Below are positions 15,879-24,530 of a stretch of 64,000 nt of DNA, one piece after another. The translations under genes and the position numbers were made by a program. Within the stretch, counting starts at the first letter, position 1, and each line of letters opens with the position of its first letter. The notes under the pieces were generated by a model. The model had not been told where the DNA came from. It saw only the letters and a program-made list of their open reading frames with translations, and searched no databases. This DNA comes from Methanobacterium sp. (lineage in GTDB: Archaea > Methanobacteriota > Methanobacteria > Methanobacteriales > Methanobacteriaceae), in NCBI GenBank assembly GCA_018263005.1, contig JADFDH010000002.1, positions 1-64,000 on the forward strand, read 5' to 3'.

Positions 15879-16601
15879 ATGGACGCTGGCCAAATATCCT
15901 CAAATGCAATGAAATATCCTTTAAATGATTTTAAAAAAGTATTGATACTGGGTATTTTAACTATTTTATCTGTTCTTATTATCCCCGGATTTTTATTACT
16001 TGGTTATGTTTATAGAATTATTAAATCATCTATAGAGGATTCCAATGAGCCTCCACAGTTCAATGAATGGACTTCCATGTTCCTTGATGGATTAAAAGTG
16101 TTCGTTGTTTTTTTCATCTACTATTTAGTACCTGGTGTTTTAATATTATTAGGAACCTGGGCTGCTTTTCTACCCCTGCTCTCCCAACCCGGAGTCGGAT
16201 CACTTATTGATCCTTCAATAAGTGTGGGATTAATCAGCGGAATAGCTGTTATTGGTATTGGATTATTAATAGTGGTTAGCTTTATTATTCCACTGGCCCT
16301 GGCCAATATGATCTATTATGAAGAGTTAAAAGCTGCTTTCAGTTTTGGGGATTTGATAGGTAAGCTTAAGGAGATAGGTGGTGTGGATTATTTTATCTGG
16401 TATGTGGTAATGCTAATTATAGCAGCAGGGGCAATTTACATATGCTTCTTCCTAGTTTTCCCACTACTTATTGGAATAGTAATTGTGCCTCTAATAATCT
16501 ATCCTTATTTAACCATGTTTTATTCCAGATCAACTGCTTTAGTTTATGCCCATGGAAAACCAGACCCTGAATATTACCGGCATAAAAAGCAGATTAAATA
16601 A
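15879..16601 (+). CDS. DUF4013 membrane protein (tandem copy 3)
   Basis: This 240-residue, six-helix membrane protein is the most divergent of the three. It keeps YPLNDFKKVLILGILTILSV, LLGYVYRIIKSSIEDSNEPP with WTSMFLDGLKV, and PLALANMIYYEELKAAFSFG. A ggtgaaaa ribosome site precedes the ATG. It is convergent with the glutamate synthase genes. The function is unknown; three different copies in a row suggest family expansion with separate roles. Confidence 0.82.
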   Translation: MDAGQISSNAMKYPLNDFKKVLILGILTILSVLIIPGFLLLGYVYRIIKSSIEDSNEPPQFNEWTSMFLDGLKVFVVFFIYYLVPGVLILLGTWAAFLPLLSQPGVGSLIDPSISVGLISGIAVIGIGLLIVVSFIIPLALANMIYYEELKAAFSFGDLIGKLKEIGGVDYFIWYVVMLIIAAGAIYICFFLVFPLLIGIVIVPLIIYPYLTMFYSRSTALVYAHGKPDPEYYRHKKQIK

Positions 16602-16663
16602 AAAAAATTGTAAAATAAAATCCCTTTTTTCAGGGAGAATATTACAAAATAAAAAAAAAAGGT

Positions 16664-18526
16664 TTAATTACCGATCAATCTTAAACCGGTTATTTTTTGT
16701 GTGTCAATGTTCAATGCCCTTAGATCTTCAGTTGTGAAGTCTCGGATATCTGAATGTCCAGCTAACATAGCTAACATTTTAGTTTCTTCGGTCATGGATT
16801 TAATATAGTTTGCTACCCGTATTGCTGCCAGATCTACATCTAATCGTTCACATAGAATAGGATCTTGGGTGGCCACACCAACTGGACATTTTCCTGTGTA
16901 ACACATTCTGCAGGCTCGGCATCCCATGGCAATCATGGCTCCAGTACCGATGTATGCTGCATCAGCACCCATGGCCATTGCTTTAGCAACGTCTGCTCCG
17001 CTTCTTATACCTCCGGTGATGATCAGCTGCACAGTATCCTTCATACCGATTTCTTCCAATGTTCTAACTGCCTGTACCAGGGAAGCTAAGGTAGGCACAC
17101 CGGTATGTTCAATTACCACTTCTGGTGCTGCTCCGGTACCACCCTCCATACCATCCACAGATATTACATCTGCACCTGATTCCACGGCTATCCTAACATC
17201 TTCATCAACTCTTCCAGGACCTAATTTTACTATGATTGGTGTTTGCCAATCTGTTACTTCCCTTAGTAGTTCTATATGTTTTGCTAGATCTCCATCTTTT
17301 GTGGCATCCAGGAAACGGCAGGGACTTAGAGCATCTGTTCCTATGGGTACTCCTCTTATTTCAGCTACTTTAGGACTTACTTTTTCGGCTAATAGGTGAC
17401 CGCCCATACCGGGTTTGGCTCCCTGTCCAATCTTCACTTCTATGGCATCAGCAACATTAAGATAGTCTGCAGACACTCCGAATCTACCTGAGGAATATTG
17501 TACAGTAAGGTTATCTGCTAATTCTCTCTCACCAGGTAACATTCCTCCTTCACCTGTGTTGGCTAATGATCCTACCAGTGAAGTACCTTTGGCCATGGCC
17601 AGCTTGCATTCTTCACTTAAAGCACCGAATGACATACCTGCTATCAGGACGGGTGTTGCCAGTTCCACTGGTTTTTCAGCATATCTGGTTCCCAGTACTA
17701 CGCTGGTGTTACATATTTCCCTGTATTTATCAACTGGTGCTACTGAGGCCTGTGCTGGTAGAATTATTATATCATCAAAGTTTGGCAGGCTTCTTTCAGT
17801 ACCGAAACCTCTTAACATGTATTTTCCCGCTTTAGATGTGAATCTTATACCTGCAATTGTTTGAGGATCCCATATACTACCTGCTCCGGTTGGTATGAGC
17901 ACTGGACAAGCAGCAGTACAAGATCCGCACATTATACATTTGCTTCTATCTATTTCTGCATGATCATCAACAATGGTTATTGCATTGGTAGGGCATACAA
18001 CTTCACAGGTTCCACAAAAAACACATAATCCTTGAGTAGAGGATGCAAGGGCTGATGAAGGTGATAATGGTTTTATTGAGGATCCGGTAACTGAATTATC
18101 CATTTCGAAATCTCTCTGATAACTAGAAGCAAAATCTTTTACATCCACACATTCCAGACAGCCTGCTTCACATGAACTCACACAGGCAGGTATTTCTTCT
18201 CCATTTTCCATGCACTGTTGTTCACATTTTAACATCTTATCTTCTGTATAGGTGATGCTACCAATGGGACACATTAACATGCATAATCTGCAGCCTATAC
18301 ATCGGTCTTGGTCGAATTTTACTACCCCGTCCTCTCGGTAAATGGCATCTCTAAAACATCCTTTAATACAGGAAGGGTTTATACACTGTTGACAAACAAT
18401 GGCGTGGAATCCTTTGTCCATTTTATGTAGAAATATTGTACTTTCATCGTTTACTTTTTCACAGGCTTCTATACAATCATTGCATCCATCGCATTTTTCT
18501 GGATCTGTTAAAAGTATTTGTTTCAT
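16664..18526 (-). CDS. Glutamate synthase, ferredoxin plus FMN domain subunit
   Basis: This 620-residue protein corresponds to the FMN/synthase domain of archaeal glutamate synthase, which makes glutamate from 2-oxoglutarate and ammonia. About 220 N-terminal residues are ferredoxin-like with many Cys clusters (CDGCNDCIEAC, CIGCRLCMLMCP, CVFCGTCEVVCP, CIMCGSCTAACP). The synthase part has PVLIAGMSFGALSEECKLAM, the glycine-rich TGEGGMLPGE and SVDGMEGGTGAAPEV. The [3Fe-4S] cysteines CRACRMCYTGKCPVG lie near residue 545. It directly follows the GXGXG subunit with no gap. No amidotransferase gene is nearby. Confidence 0.88.
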   Translation of the reverse strand: MKQILLTDPEKCDGCNDCIEACEKVNDESTIFLHKMDKGFHAIVCQQCINPSCIKGCFRDAIYREDGVVKFDQDRCIGCRLCMLMCPIGSITYTEDKMLKCEQQCMENGEEIPACVSSCEAGCLECVDVKDFASSYQRDFEMDNSVTGSSIKPLSPSSALASSTQGLCVFCGTCEVVCPTNAITIVDDHAEIDRSKCIMCGSCTAACPVLIPTGAGSIWDPQTIAGIRFTSKAGKYMLRGFGTERSLPNFDDIIILPAQASVAPVDKYREICNTSVVLGTRYAEKPVELATPVLIAGMSFGALSEECKLAMAKGTSLVGSLANTGEGGMLPGERELADNLTVQYSSGRFGVSADYLNVADAIEVKIGQGAKPGMGGHLLAEKVSPKVAEIRGVPIGTDALSPCRFLDATKDGDLAKHIELLREVTDWQTPIIVKLGPGRVDEDVRIAVESGADVISVDGMEGGTGAAPEVVIEHTGVPTLASLVQAVRTLEEIGMKDTVQLIITGGIRSGADVAKAMAMGADAAYIGTGAMIAMGCRACRMCYTGKCPVGVATQDPILCERLDVDLAAIRVANYIKSMTEETKMLAMLAGHSDIRDFTTEDLRALNIDTQKITGLRLIGN

Positions 18527-19219
18527 TTATGACACCTCTACTGGTTTTCCATAGAAAGGTCTAAGATTTTTCGGTTTTAACTTAACAAAATCTTCTACAT
18601 TGGCATTTATTTCATATTTTTTAAATAAATCCGTTAATTTCTTTTTATCTGAAAGTTCTAATTCATTTACTTCTGCATTGGTTCCTGTTTGGAAGCTTCC
18701 ACCTATATATATGGTTCCACCGATCATCCAGTCTCCAGTGTCCACTCCAGCATCTCCGGTAACTATTAATTCGCCGCTGAGCATGTAAAGACCTGCCAGA
18801 TCTCCCATGTTTCCATTGATTATGATGGTGCCACCCTTATTTAGTTGTCCTACAGCATTACCTGCATCTCCATAAATGACTATGGTGCCATTATATGTGC
18901 CGAATCCAACTCCATCTTCTGCTGATCCTTTAACTATGATTTCTCCGGAGGTCATATTATCCCCCACATAGCGTCCAGTGTTTCCATGGATTTCTATACG
19001 TGCGCCGTCGTTAAGAGCTCCGACAAAATCCCCAACATCTCCTTCAAGTGTTATATCGGCTTCTTTCCTTAATCCTACTATGATGGAGTCTAATCTACTT
19101 GCTGATTCTAATAAAATTTTATTTTTTTCCTCAGACAATGCTTTTTTAACTTGAACATTCAATTCGCGTGTTGTAAAATCTTTTGCATTTATTGTTTCAT
19201 CAGATATGGTCGTTTGCAT
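18527..19219 (-). CDS. Glutamate synthase GXGXG-motif subunit
   Basis: This 230-residue protein is the stand-alone beta-helix domain of glutamate synthase, marked by repeated G-x-x-G-x-x-x-G units such as GDVGDFVGALNDGARIEIHG, GNTGRYVGDNMTSGEI and GDAGNAVGQLNKGGTI. It abuts the FMN subunit, so the two are one transcription and probably one enzyme complex. The start ATG lies 117 bases from the divergent regulator gene, leaving a shared promoter region. Confidence 0.9.
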   Translation of the reverse strand: MQTTISDETINAKDFTTRELNVQVKKALSEEKNKILLESASRLDSIIVGLRKEADITLEGDVGDFVGALNDGARIEIHGNTGRYVGDNMTSGEIIVKGSAEDGVGFGTYNGTIVIYGDAGNAVGQLNKGGTIIINGNMGDLAGLYMLSGELIVTGDAGVDTGDWMIGGTIYIGGSFQTGTNAEVNELELSDKKKLTDLFKKYEINANVEDFVKLKPKNLRPFYGKPVEVS

Positions 19220-19335
19220 ACCCCCAGTAATCTTTAATGTTTGTAAGAGGAGATCAGTATTTAAAGGTTGCTCTCCATATAACTTATAAAGTATACAATT
19301 ATATGTTTAAGTGAGACAATCGATTTTGGTGAACG

Positions 19336-19887
19336 ATGATGAAGACCTTAATAAGTAATTTAAGAGGACAATGTCTTTTTGATGCTTCAGTCAAGACACA
19401 ATCAGATGGTATAATAAGTTTACATGAAGGAAAATACCATAGAACAGAAATAGACTCCTTTTTAAAAGGTGGTGAAATTTTAATAGAAACAGATGACCCC
19501 CTAGTAGCCTGTGAACGAATATCTGAAGTTATAGATGGGGCTAAAAAACATGGTGAAGTCTTTGTTGCCTCCAGTAACGGGGGTTTAGGATCATTGATCA
19601 ACTTTATAGCCAATAGAAATGGTGTAGATGGTATGTTTACTTGTTATAAAGATAAAGTAATTAGAATTCCTCTTCTTAAATTGGACATATCCAAAAGTAA
19701 ATTAAAAATAATTGAATTATTAAAACATGAAGATTTATCCGCCATAGAAATCGGGAAAGAAATTGGTATATCAAGGGCCATGGTTTACAAACATTTAAAT
19801 GGTCTAATAGAGATGGGTCTGGTGAAGAGATCCCAATTATTCGAAAAATACAGCATCACTAAGGCGGGCAAATTGGCAATAATTTAA
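19336..19887 (+). CDS. Winged-helix regulator divergent from glutamate synthase
   Basis: This 183-residue protein has an alpha/beta N-terminal domain (residues 1-115, with ISLHEGKYHRTEIDSFLKGG and VFVASSNGGLGSLINFI) and a C-terminal winged helix (IIELLKHEDLSAIEIGKEIG, ISRAMVYKHLNGLIEMGLV). The N-terminal part probably senses a ligand or mediates oligomers. A ggtgaac ribosome site precedes two consecutive ATG codons. Its divergent position next to the glutamate synthase genes suggests control of nitrogen assimilation; that is inference. Confidence 0.78.
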   Translation: MMKTLISNLRGQCLFDASVKTQSDGIISLHEGKYHRTEIDSFLKGGEILIETDDPLVACERISEVIDGAKKHGEVFVASSNGGLGSLINFIANRNGVDGMFTCYKDKVIRIPLLKLDISKSKLKIIELLKHEDLSAIEIGKEIGISRAMVYKHLNGLIEMGLVKRSQLFEKYSITKAGKLAII

Positions 19888-19903
19888 AAATTGATGAAAA
19901 AAA

Positions 19904-20122
19904 TTATTCCATTGGGTATTCTATACGTAGTTTATAACTGGCCTTATCACTTAAAAGCACAGTGCCCGGGACGAAACTATCCTCAAACTCCTTAACTTTT
20001 CGCTTGACACACGGATCTATGTCCATCTTCTTGGTGTAAGATCTGCATTCATCATCAACAATTACACCCTTTTTAACGAGTGCTATGTAACGCATTTTGA
20101 TAGCTTCATCATTTAAACTCAT
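19904..20122 (-). CDS. Small conserved protein of unknown function
   Basis: About 72 residues, hydrophilic, with two cysteines (DDECRSY and DPCVKRK) 15 residues apart and no membrane segment. I do not recognise it. ATG 20122, giving MSLNDEAIKMRYIALVKKG, is chosen because ggtgaatc lies just upstream; a longer reading from GTG 20131 would include that site. It is convergent with the regulator at 19336. Confidence 0.6.
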   Translation of the reverse strand: MSLNDEAIKMRYIALVKKGVIVDDECRSYTKKMDIDPCVKRKVKEFEDSFVPGTVLLSDKASYKLRIEYPME

Positions 20123-20227
20123 AAGATTCACCGTATTATATTGGGTAAAAACTTATATTTATACTATTCCCATGTTTCCCTGGAAAATGTATAATTTTTA
20201 ATACAAAAAATTATATAATTATAAACA

Positions 20228-20737
20228 TTGTTCATTGAAGGAGGTTTTAAGATAAAAAAGGATGATGATATAGAAAAAAATAAACAGGCTATAGACCAGG
20301 TTGACCAGAAGATGATCAAAATATTCCATGAAGATGGAAGAAAATCCTACAGAAGTATTGCCAAACAGTTGGATATTTCCATAGGAACGGTACATAATCG
20401 CATTGAAAAACTCCTTAAATCTGGAATTATAAAAAGATTCGCCCCAGTTATTGATCATGAAAAGCTAGGATACACACTCACTACCATAATCGGAGTGAAA
20501 GTCAAAGGTGGTGTTTTAAAAAATTGGGAAGACAGAACAGCCTACCATAACAATGTTCTGTGCATGTATGATGTAACAGGAGAATTCGACGCCATACTAA
20601 TCACCAGATTCAGAGATACGAAGGAACTGGACAGATTTGTTAAATCACTACTTAAAGAACCAGACGTACAAAGAACCTACACTCAAACCGTCCTGAATAT
20701 AGTGAAAGAGGACCTAAATTCCATAAATATGTTATAA
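20228..20737 (+). CDS. Lrp/AsnC family transcription regulator
   Basis: The protein has an N-terminal Asn/Lrp helix-turn-helix (IFHEDGRKSYRSIAKQLDIS, TVHNRIEKLLKSGIIKRF) and a C-terminal RAM ligand domain (TTIIGVKVKGG, YDVTGEFDAILITRF). The start is unclear. The open frame begins at TTG 20228 without a ribosome site, but a strong aaggaggt at 20238-20245 lies seven bases before an in-frame ATA at 20252, so an AUA start giving M-K-K-D-D-D is possible. No ATG is available in frame. Confidence 0.85.
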   Translation: MFIEGGFKIKKDDDIEKNKQAIDQVDQKMIKIFHEDGRKSYRSIAKQLDISIGTVHNRIEKLLKSGIIKRFAPVIDHEKLGYTLTTIIGVKVKGGVLKNWEDRTAYHNNVLCMYDVTGEFDAILITRFRDTKELDRFVKSLLKEPDVQRTYTQTVLNIVKEDLNSINML

Positions 20738-20808
20738 TAAGAAGACGTATAGTCTATACTCTAAGGAAAGAAGAAATATCTATATTTTGCTAGTGGAAGT
20801 AGAAATAT

Positions 20809-21903
20809 CTAAATTTTTCCCAAGGAGTTAATCCGATCCAGTATTCTTTCACTTAAAAACTCTTCCGATATAAATTTAGGATACACTGGCAGTCTTTCCT
20901 GAAATTGAAATCCTAATTCCTCAGTTAGACTTTTTAAATTGTTTAATTCTGGCCAGGGAGCTTCTGGATTAACATAGTCCCGTGAAAGAGGAGAAACACC
21001 ACCCCAATCATCGGCACCAGCCAGTAAAAACATCTGCATATTTTGTATATTTAAATTAGGCGGTACCTGTATGCTTACATCGGGAAAGAGTAGCTTGGTA
21101 ACAGCTACCATCTTGATCATTTCCACCAGAGACGGCTCTATCTGATTTTCCAATGGTATTCCTGGTTTTGGTTTGAAGTTCTGGATGATTATCTCCTGTA
21201 TATGTCCGTATTGGTCCTGTAACTTTCTGATCTGTAATAGAGATTCGGCTCTTTCTGCAACGGTCTCCCCAATACCAATTAACAAACCAGTGGTGAAAGG
21301 TATTTTAAGTTTACCCGCTTCTTCAATTGTTTTAATCCTTAATTTTGGTTCTTTACCCGGGCTTTTTGAGTGGGCGATTGTTTCCATCAGCCGATTACTT
21401 GAATTTTCCAGCATCAACCCCATGGAAGCATTCACTTCTTTTAACAGTTTTAAATCCTTTCTCTTAAGGATTCCAGGGTTACTATGTGGTAATAGGTTGG
21501 TTTTATCCAAGGTTTCACTGCATAGGAAGTATAGATAATCTATAATGCTGGTGAAACCTTCTACATCCAGAGCATGCCTGACTTCCGGAAATTCATCTGC
21601 ACCTTCACCAAAGGTAAAAAGAGCCTCATGACAGGCATATTCATCTGCTTTAAAGAGGGTGTTTAAAACTTCTCCTGTTCTCATTAGTATTGTGGCATCG
21701 AAACTTTCCGGATTCCTGCGATAGATGCAATATCCGCATTCATTCCGGCAAATGTTGGTTATTGGAAGAAAAACATTTTTTGAATAAGTTACGGTTGTAT
21801 CTTTACTTGTATTGGCTTCTACCATTAAAGATAGAATATCCCTGTAATCCGCGTTAAGATAGTCTTCAACCTCATTTTCCGATAATTCAAGCATATATAC
21901 CAT
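20809..21903 (-). CDS. cofG: 7,8-didemethyl-8-hydroxy-5-deazariboflavin synthase subunit CofG
   Basis: CofG is a radical SAM enzyme that, with CofH, makes the F0 chromophore of coenzyme F420, the hydride carrier of methanogenesis. Residues 43-63 hold NVFLPITNICRNECGYCIYR with the CX3CX2C cluster motif. Other family blocks are CHEALFTFGEGADEFPEV, LMLENSSNRLME and GADDWGGVSPLSRDYVNPE. Length is normal at 364 residues. The partner cofH is not in the window. Confidence 0.93.
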   Translation of the reverse strand: MVYMLELSENEVEDYLNADYRDILSLMVEANTSKDTTVTYSKNVFLPITNICRNECGYCIYRRNPESFDATILMRTGEVLNTLFKADEYACHEALFTFGEGADEFPEVRHALDVEGFTSIIDYLYFLCSETLDKTNLLPHSNPGILKRKDLKLLKEVNASMGLMLENSSNRLMETIAHSKSPGKEPKLRIKTIEEAGKLKIPFTTGLLIGIGETVAERAESLLQIRKLQDQYGHIQEIIIQNFKPKPGIPLENQIEPSLVEMIKMVAVTKLLFPDVSIQVPPNLNIQNMQMFLLAGADDWGGVSPLSRDYVNPEAPWPELNNLKSLTEELGFQFQERLPVYPKFISEEFLSERILDRINSLGKI

Positions 21904-21977
21904 CTTTTTTATTTGATTGTTAGATATAATTAAAATTTGTATTATGTGCTTATCATTATCAATTATCGGATGAATTT

Positions 21978-22415
21978 TTATGTTTCTAAATTGGCCACTA
22001 CAAGTTCAACGAATTTGGGGCCGAATCCACTTTTATCCATCCACAAAACTATAAAAATAGCTATTCTATCCAGTATACCTAATGAATATTCTACAAAACA
22101 ATTCATAGCTTCGAAGGATTCTTTCATCCTATAAATTCCATAAACATCAGTTTCTCCCTGTATCTGCACCTGGGCCCTTATATTTTCATCCATGATTCCT
22201 ATTAAATCCTTAGCTTCCTCACTGAAAACATCGATTTTTCGGGCCCCTATTTCATTGAAGATATCAGAAACTACTTGTGCCAAATCTTCAGGTTCTATTT
22301 CTTTCCGGGACATACCTCGAACTATCAACATCTGAGGAGTATCCATTGATGGCCTTGAACCTTGAAAAGCTTCCATAAAATGCATTATATTACCAGCGAC
22401 TTCATGGGTTTTCAT
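21978..22415 (-). CDS. Conserved protein coupled to mptA, function unknown
   Basis: About 145 residues, soluble, starting MKTHEVAGNIMHFMEAF. It has no motif I can name. It overlaps the mptA stop, and a cggag ribosome site lies about nine bases before ATG 22415, favouring it over ATG 22424. Translational coupling to GTP cyclohydrolase suggests a link with methanopterin metabolism or a regulatory partner, which is inference only. Confidence 0.7.
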   Translation of the reverse strand: MKTHEVAGNIMHFMEAFQGSRPSMDTPQMLIVRGMSRKEIEPEDLAQVVSDIFNEIGARKIDVFSEEAKDLIGIMDENIRAQVQIQGETDVYGIYRMKESFEAMNCFVEYSLGILDRIAIFIVLWMDKSGFGPKFVELVVANLET

Positions 22416-23373
22416 TTCGATCATCTCCGTTTAAAATCTCTTTTTTGAGTTCGCCAAGCATGGCCACCTTCTCAGCAAATGCATTGTGACGGTGTATGCT
22501 TTCTTCGTTCACCTGTCTCACCGTTACCAGTGTGTCATTTGGGAGATGTGAATATCTTTTTATGATCTTCTGTACCATGTTTCGTACACAGTCTTCTACG
22601 AACATAGGATTTTGATGTGCTTTTATTACCACGGCGTTTTCATCAGTTCTCTTCAATAGTTCACAAACCGGTGAACTCATAGAATCTTCTATTATGCTTA
22701 TTAAATCTTCTCCTCTGATAACTTGGTGCTGGGGTACTTCCATCATGATCATACCCCTACCACGTTGGTTGTGGGAGGCAAATGAAACCGTGTTAAGTAC
22801 TTTTTTGGTTGTCTCTTCATCTAGGAATTTTAAAAGATCCTGTTTAGCTGATTCCCTGGTAGATTCCTGGGCACAGGGGCATACGGTCATCCCCACTACT
22901 TCTGCCCCTATCATCTTCCTAATAACTACATCTTCACCATTACGGTATCCTATGGCATCGGCCATTATATTGGTCATTTCCTGGGTTTTGTGCCTGGTTA
23001 CTGGAGATTCTTTCATGATTATGAAATCACTTTTCATGCTAACTTCTGCTCTTTTAGCATATTTATGCTTTGTTAACAGGCGATCTACAATTTCAGCACA
23101 TAGCGATTCTATTTCTACTGTTGACTCTTCCACAACTTCTTCCAGAACCTCACTGATGGCTTCAGGGTTCCGTGACATATGTATCCCTCTTTTTGTGCTG
23201 GGAAGATCTACAAATGCGTCGAAGGTGGGAATGAGAACTATTGGTCTCTTTCCTATTCTTTCAATTTTTAATAGCTTTTTAACACCAGTAACCCCTACTC
23301 GAGTTAGATGAACGGTTATGCTGGGTGTTTTATCCTGGGTGTCAGGAAAACATGATCGGTCCACTTTCATCAT
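22402..23373 (-). CDS. mptA: GTP cyclohydrolase MptA (methanopterin biosynthesis)
   Basis: MptA is the Fe(II)-dependent GTP cyclohydrolase that makes 7,8-dihydro-D-neopterin 2',3'-cyclic phosphate, the first step to tetrahydromethanopterin. The family blocks ITVHLTRVGVTGVKKLL, DLPSTKRGIHMSRNPEAI and the metal-binding GMTVCPCAQE are present, with a His-rich SFASHNQRGRG. At 323 residues it is normal. A TATA-like tatatata lies only 10-20 bases before the first ATG, so the leader is short or the true start is downstream. Confidence 0.92.
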   Translation of the reverse strand: MMKVDRSCFPDTQDKTPSITVHLTRVGVTGVKKLLKIERIGKRPIVLIPTFDAFVDLPSTKRGIHMSRNPEAISEVLEEVVEESTVEIESLCAEIVDRLLTKHKYAKRAEVSMKSDFIIMKESPVTRHKTQEMTNIMADAIGYRNGEDVVIRKMIGAEVVGMTVCPCAQESTRESAKQDLLKFLDEETTKKVLNTVSFASHNQRGRGMIMMEVPQHQVIRGEDLISIIEDSMSSPVCELLKRTDENAVVIKAHQNPMFVEDCVRNMVQKIIKRYSHLPNDTLVTVRQVNEESIHRHNAFAEKVAMLGELKKEILNGDDRNENP

Positions 23374-23699
23374 CCCATGGTTATATATATTTTACAAAAA
23401 TAATTGTTCAAAACCTAATCTGGAATAGTATTTCTTAAATTTAAAATAAATTATTTTTTTTTCCTTTTCAATTTTCAAGTTCAATCATATCCTGATAAAA
23501 TTATCATATAAGGATATTTAAAATGTGGATACTTTCCACCTATATATTATTTTCTATTTTGATTTATTTTATAAAAACAAGTAAAAACGTTATGAGTGTT
23601 TATATTAAGATAGAAACTTTAAAAAGACATATTTTAATCATGGATAATTCGTTTATGTTTAATATCCTTATTTACTTAATTTAAGATTTTTTATTATAA
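23374..23699. other. AT-rich intergenic stretch
   Basis: About 325 bases with the mptA promoter near its left end and long A/T tracts. I see no gene, repeat or structured RNA. Confidence 0.5.
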
Positions 23700-24380
23700 T
23701 TAAAACTCAGATAATATCTTTAAAAATTCTATGGGGGATATGTCCTTAATACTTTCCACTCTAATTATATAGGCACCGTATAGTTCCTGAGCTCTTTTAG
23801 CCAATATTTCTCCTGTTTTATCCTTTTCAACAACAACCAATACTTGTTCAATTTCAAACTGTTCTTTTTTTCTTTTTATATCATTTTTAACATGTGAAAT
23901 CTTCTTTTCAATAGATTTAAGTGCAGTATCTGGTATATTGGGGTTTATAATCTTCATATCATCTATTTGTAAGGGAACTCCGGTCACCAATATGTGCTGT
24001 GGATCCACCGCTAACTTGGTCATTGACTTTTTGAAGTTGCTTTTAGTGGTTAATATTAAATATTTACCTGTTAAAGTCTTTATTTCTTCTTCAACATTTA
24101 ATTGTTCCATAATACCGAAATCTACTAGTAGCTCATCCAATTTATTTCTGATAACTAATACCTGGTCACAGAAATCCTGCGCCTCTTCCTGATTAAGTGA
24201 ATGTGTGGGCCTGCTGGTGTAGAGAAATTCTTCCAAATCTATCACATCATTTTGGATTTCTCCGATGGTCTGTGAGTTTATCTTCCCAGCATGAGGTTTT
24301 TTAAACTTTTCCTGGGTTTTTTTAGATTTTATTGCTTTTTCCAGGAGTTTTTGGGCCTGTTTATAACGTAATTTGTCCAT
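23700..24380 (-). CDS. DUF2100 family protein
   Basis: About 226 residues. The N-terminal half is helical and charged (MDKLRYKQAQKLLEKAIKSK, then FLYTSRPTHSLNQEEAQDFC) and the C-terminal part ends with a Toprim-like strand-turn (IEQVLVVVEKDKTGEILAKR, LYGAYIIRVES). It resembles the archaeal DUF2100 family of unknown function. ATG 24380 is chosen because gtgat lies upstream; the open frame extends to 24416 without support. Confidence 0.75.
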   Translation of the reverse strand: MDKLRYKQAQKLLEKAIKSKKTQEKFKKPHAGKINSQTIGEIQNDVIDLEEFLYTSRPTHSLNQEEAQDFCDQVLVIRNKLDELLVDFGIMEQLNVEEEIKTLTGKYLILTTKSNFKKSMTKLAVDPQHILVTGVPLQIDDMKIINPNIPDTALKSIEKKISHVKNDIKRKKEQFEIEQVLVVVEKDKTGEILAKRAQELYGAYIIRVESIKDISPIEFLKILSEF

Positions 24381-24530
24381 ATAATCACTTGAACATGGTA
24401 TTAATATCCAATCCATTGAAGTTTATATTTTATCAACAATTGAGGATTGATATTTTATTGATTGTTTAATCTATATTTATTCCAATCCTATGATGTTTAA
24501 TCATATTTATTTATGTTTTAAATCGTATAT

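Noticed and set aside
16926..17399. Plus-strand ORF of 157 codons inside the glutamate synthase gene
   Set aside because: Shadow of a conserved gene; Ser/Thr/Pro-rich composition typical of antisense reading.
22694..23311. Plus-strand ORF of 205 codons inside mptA
   Set aside because: Antisense shadow of a well-conserved enzyme, with no ribosome site.
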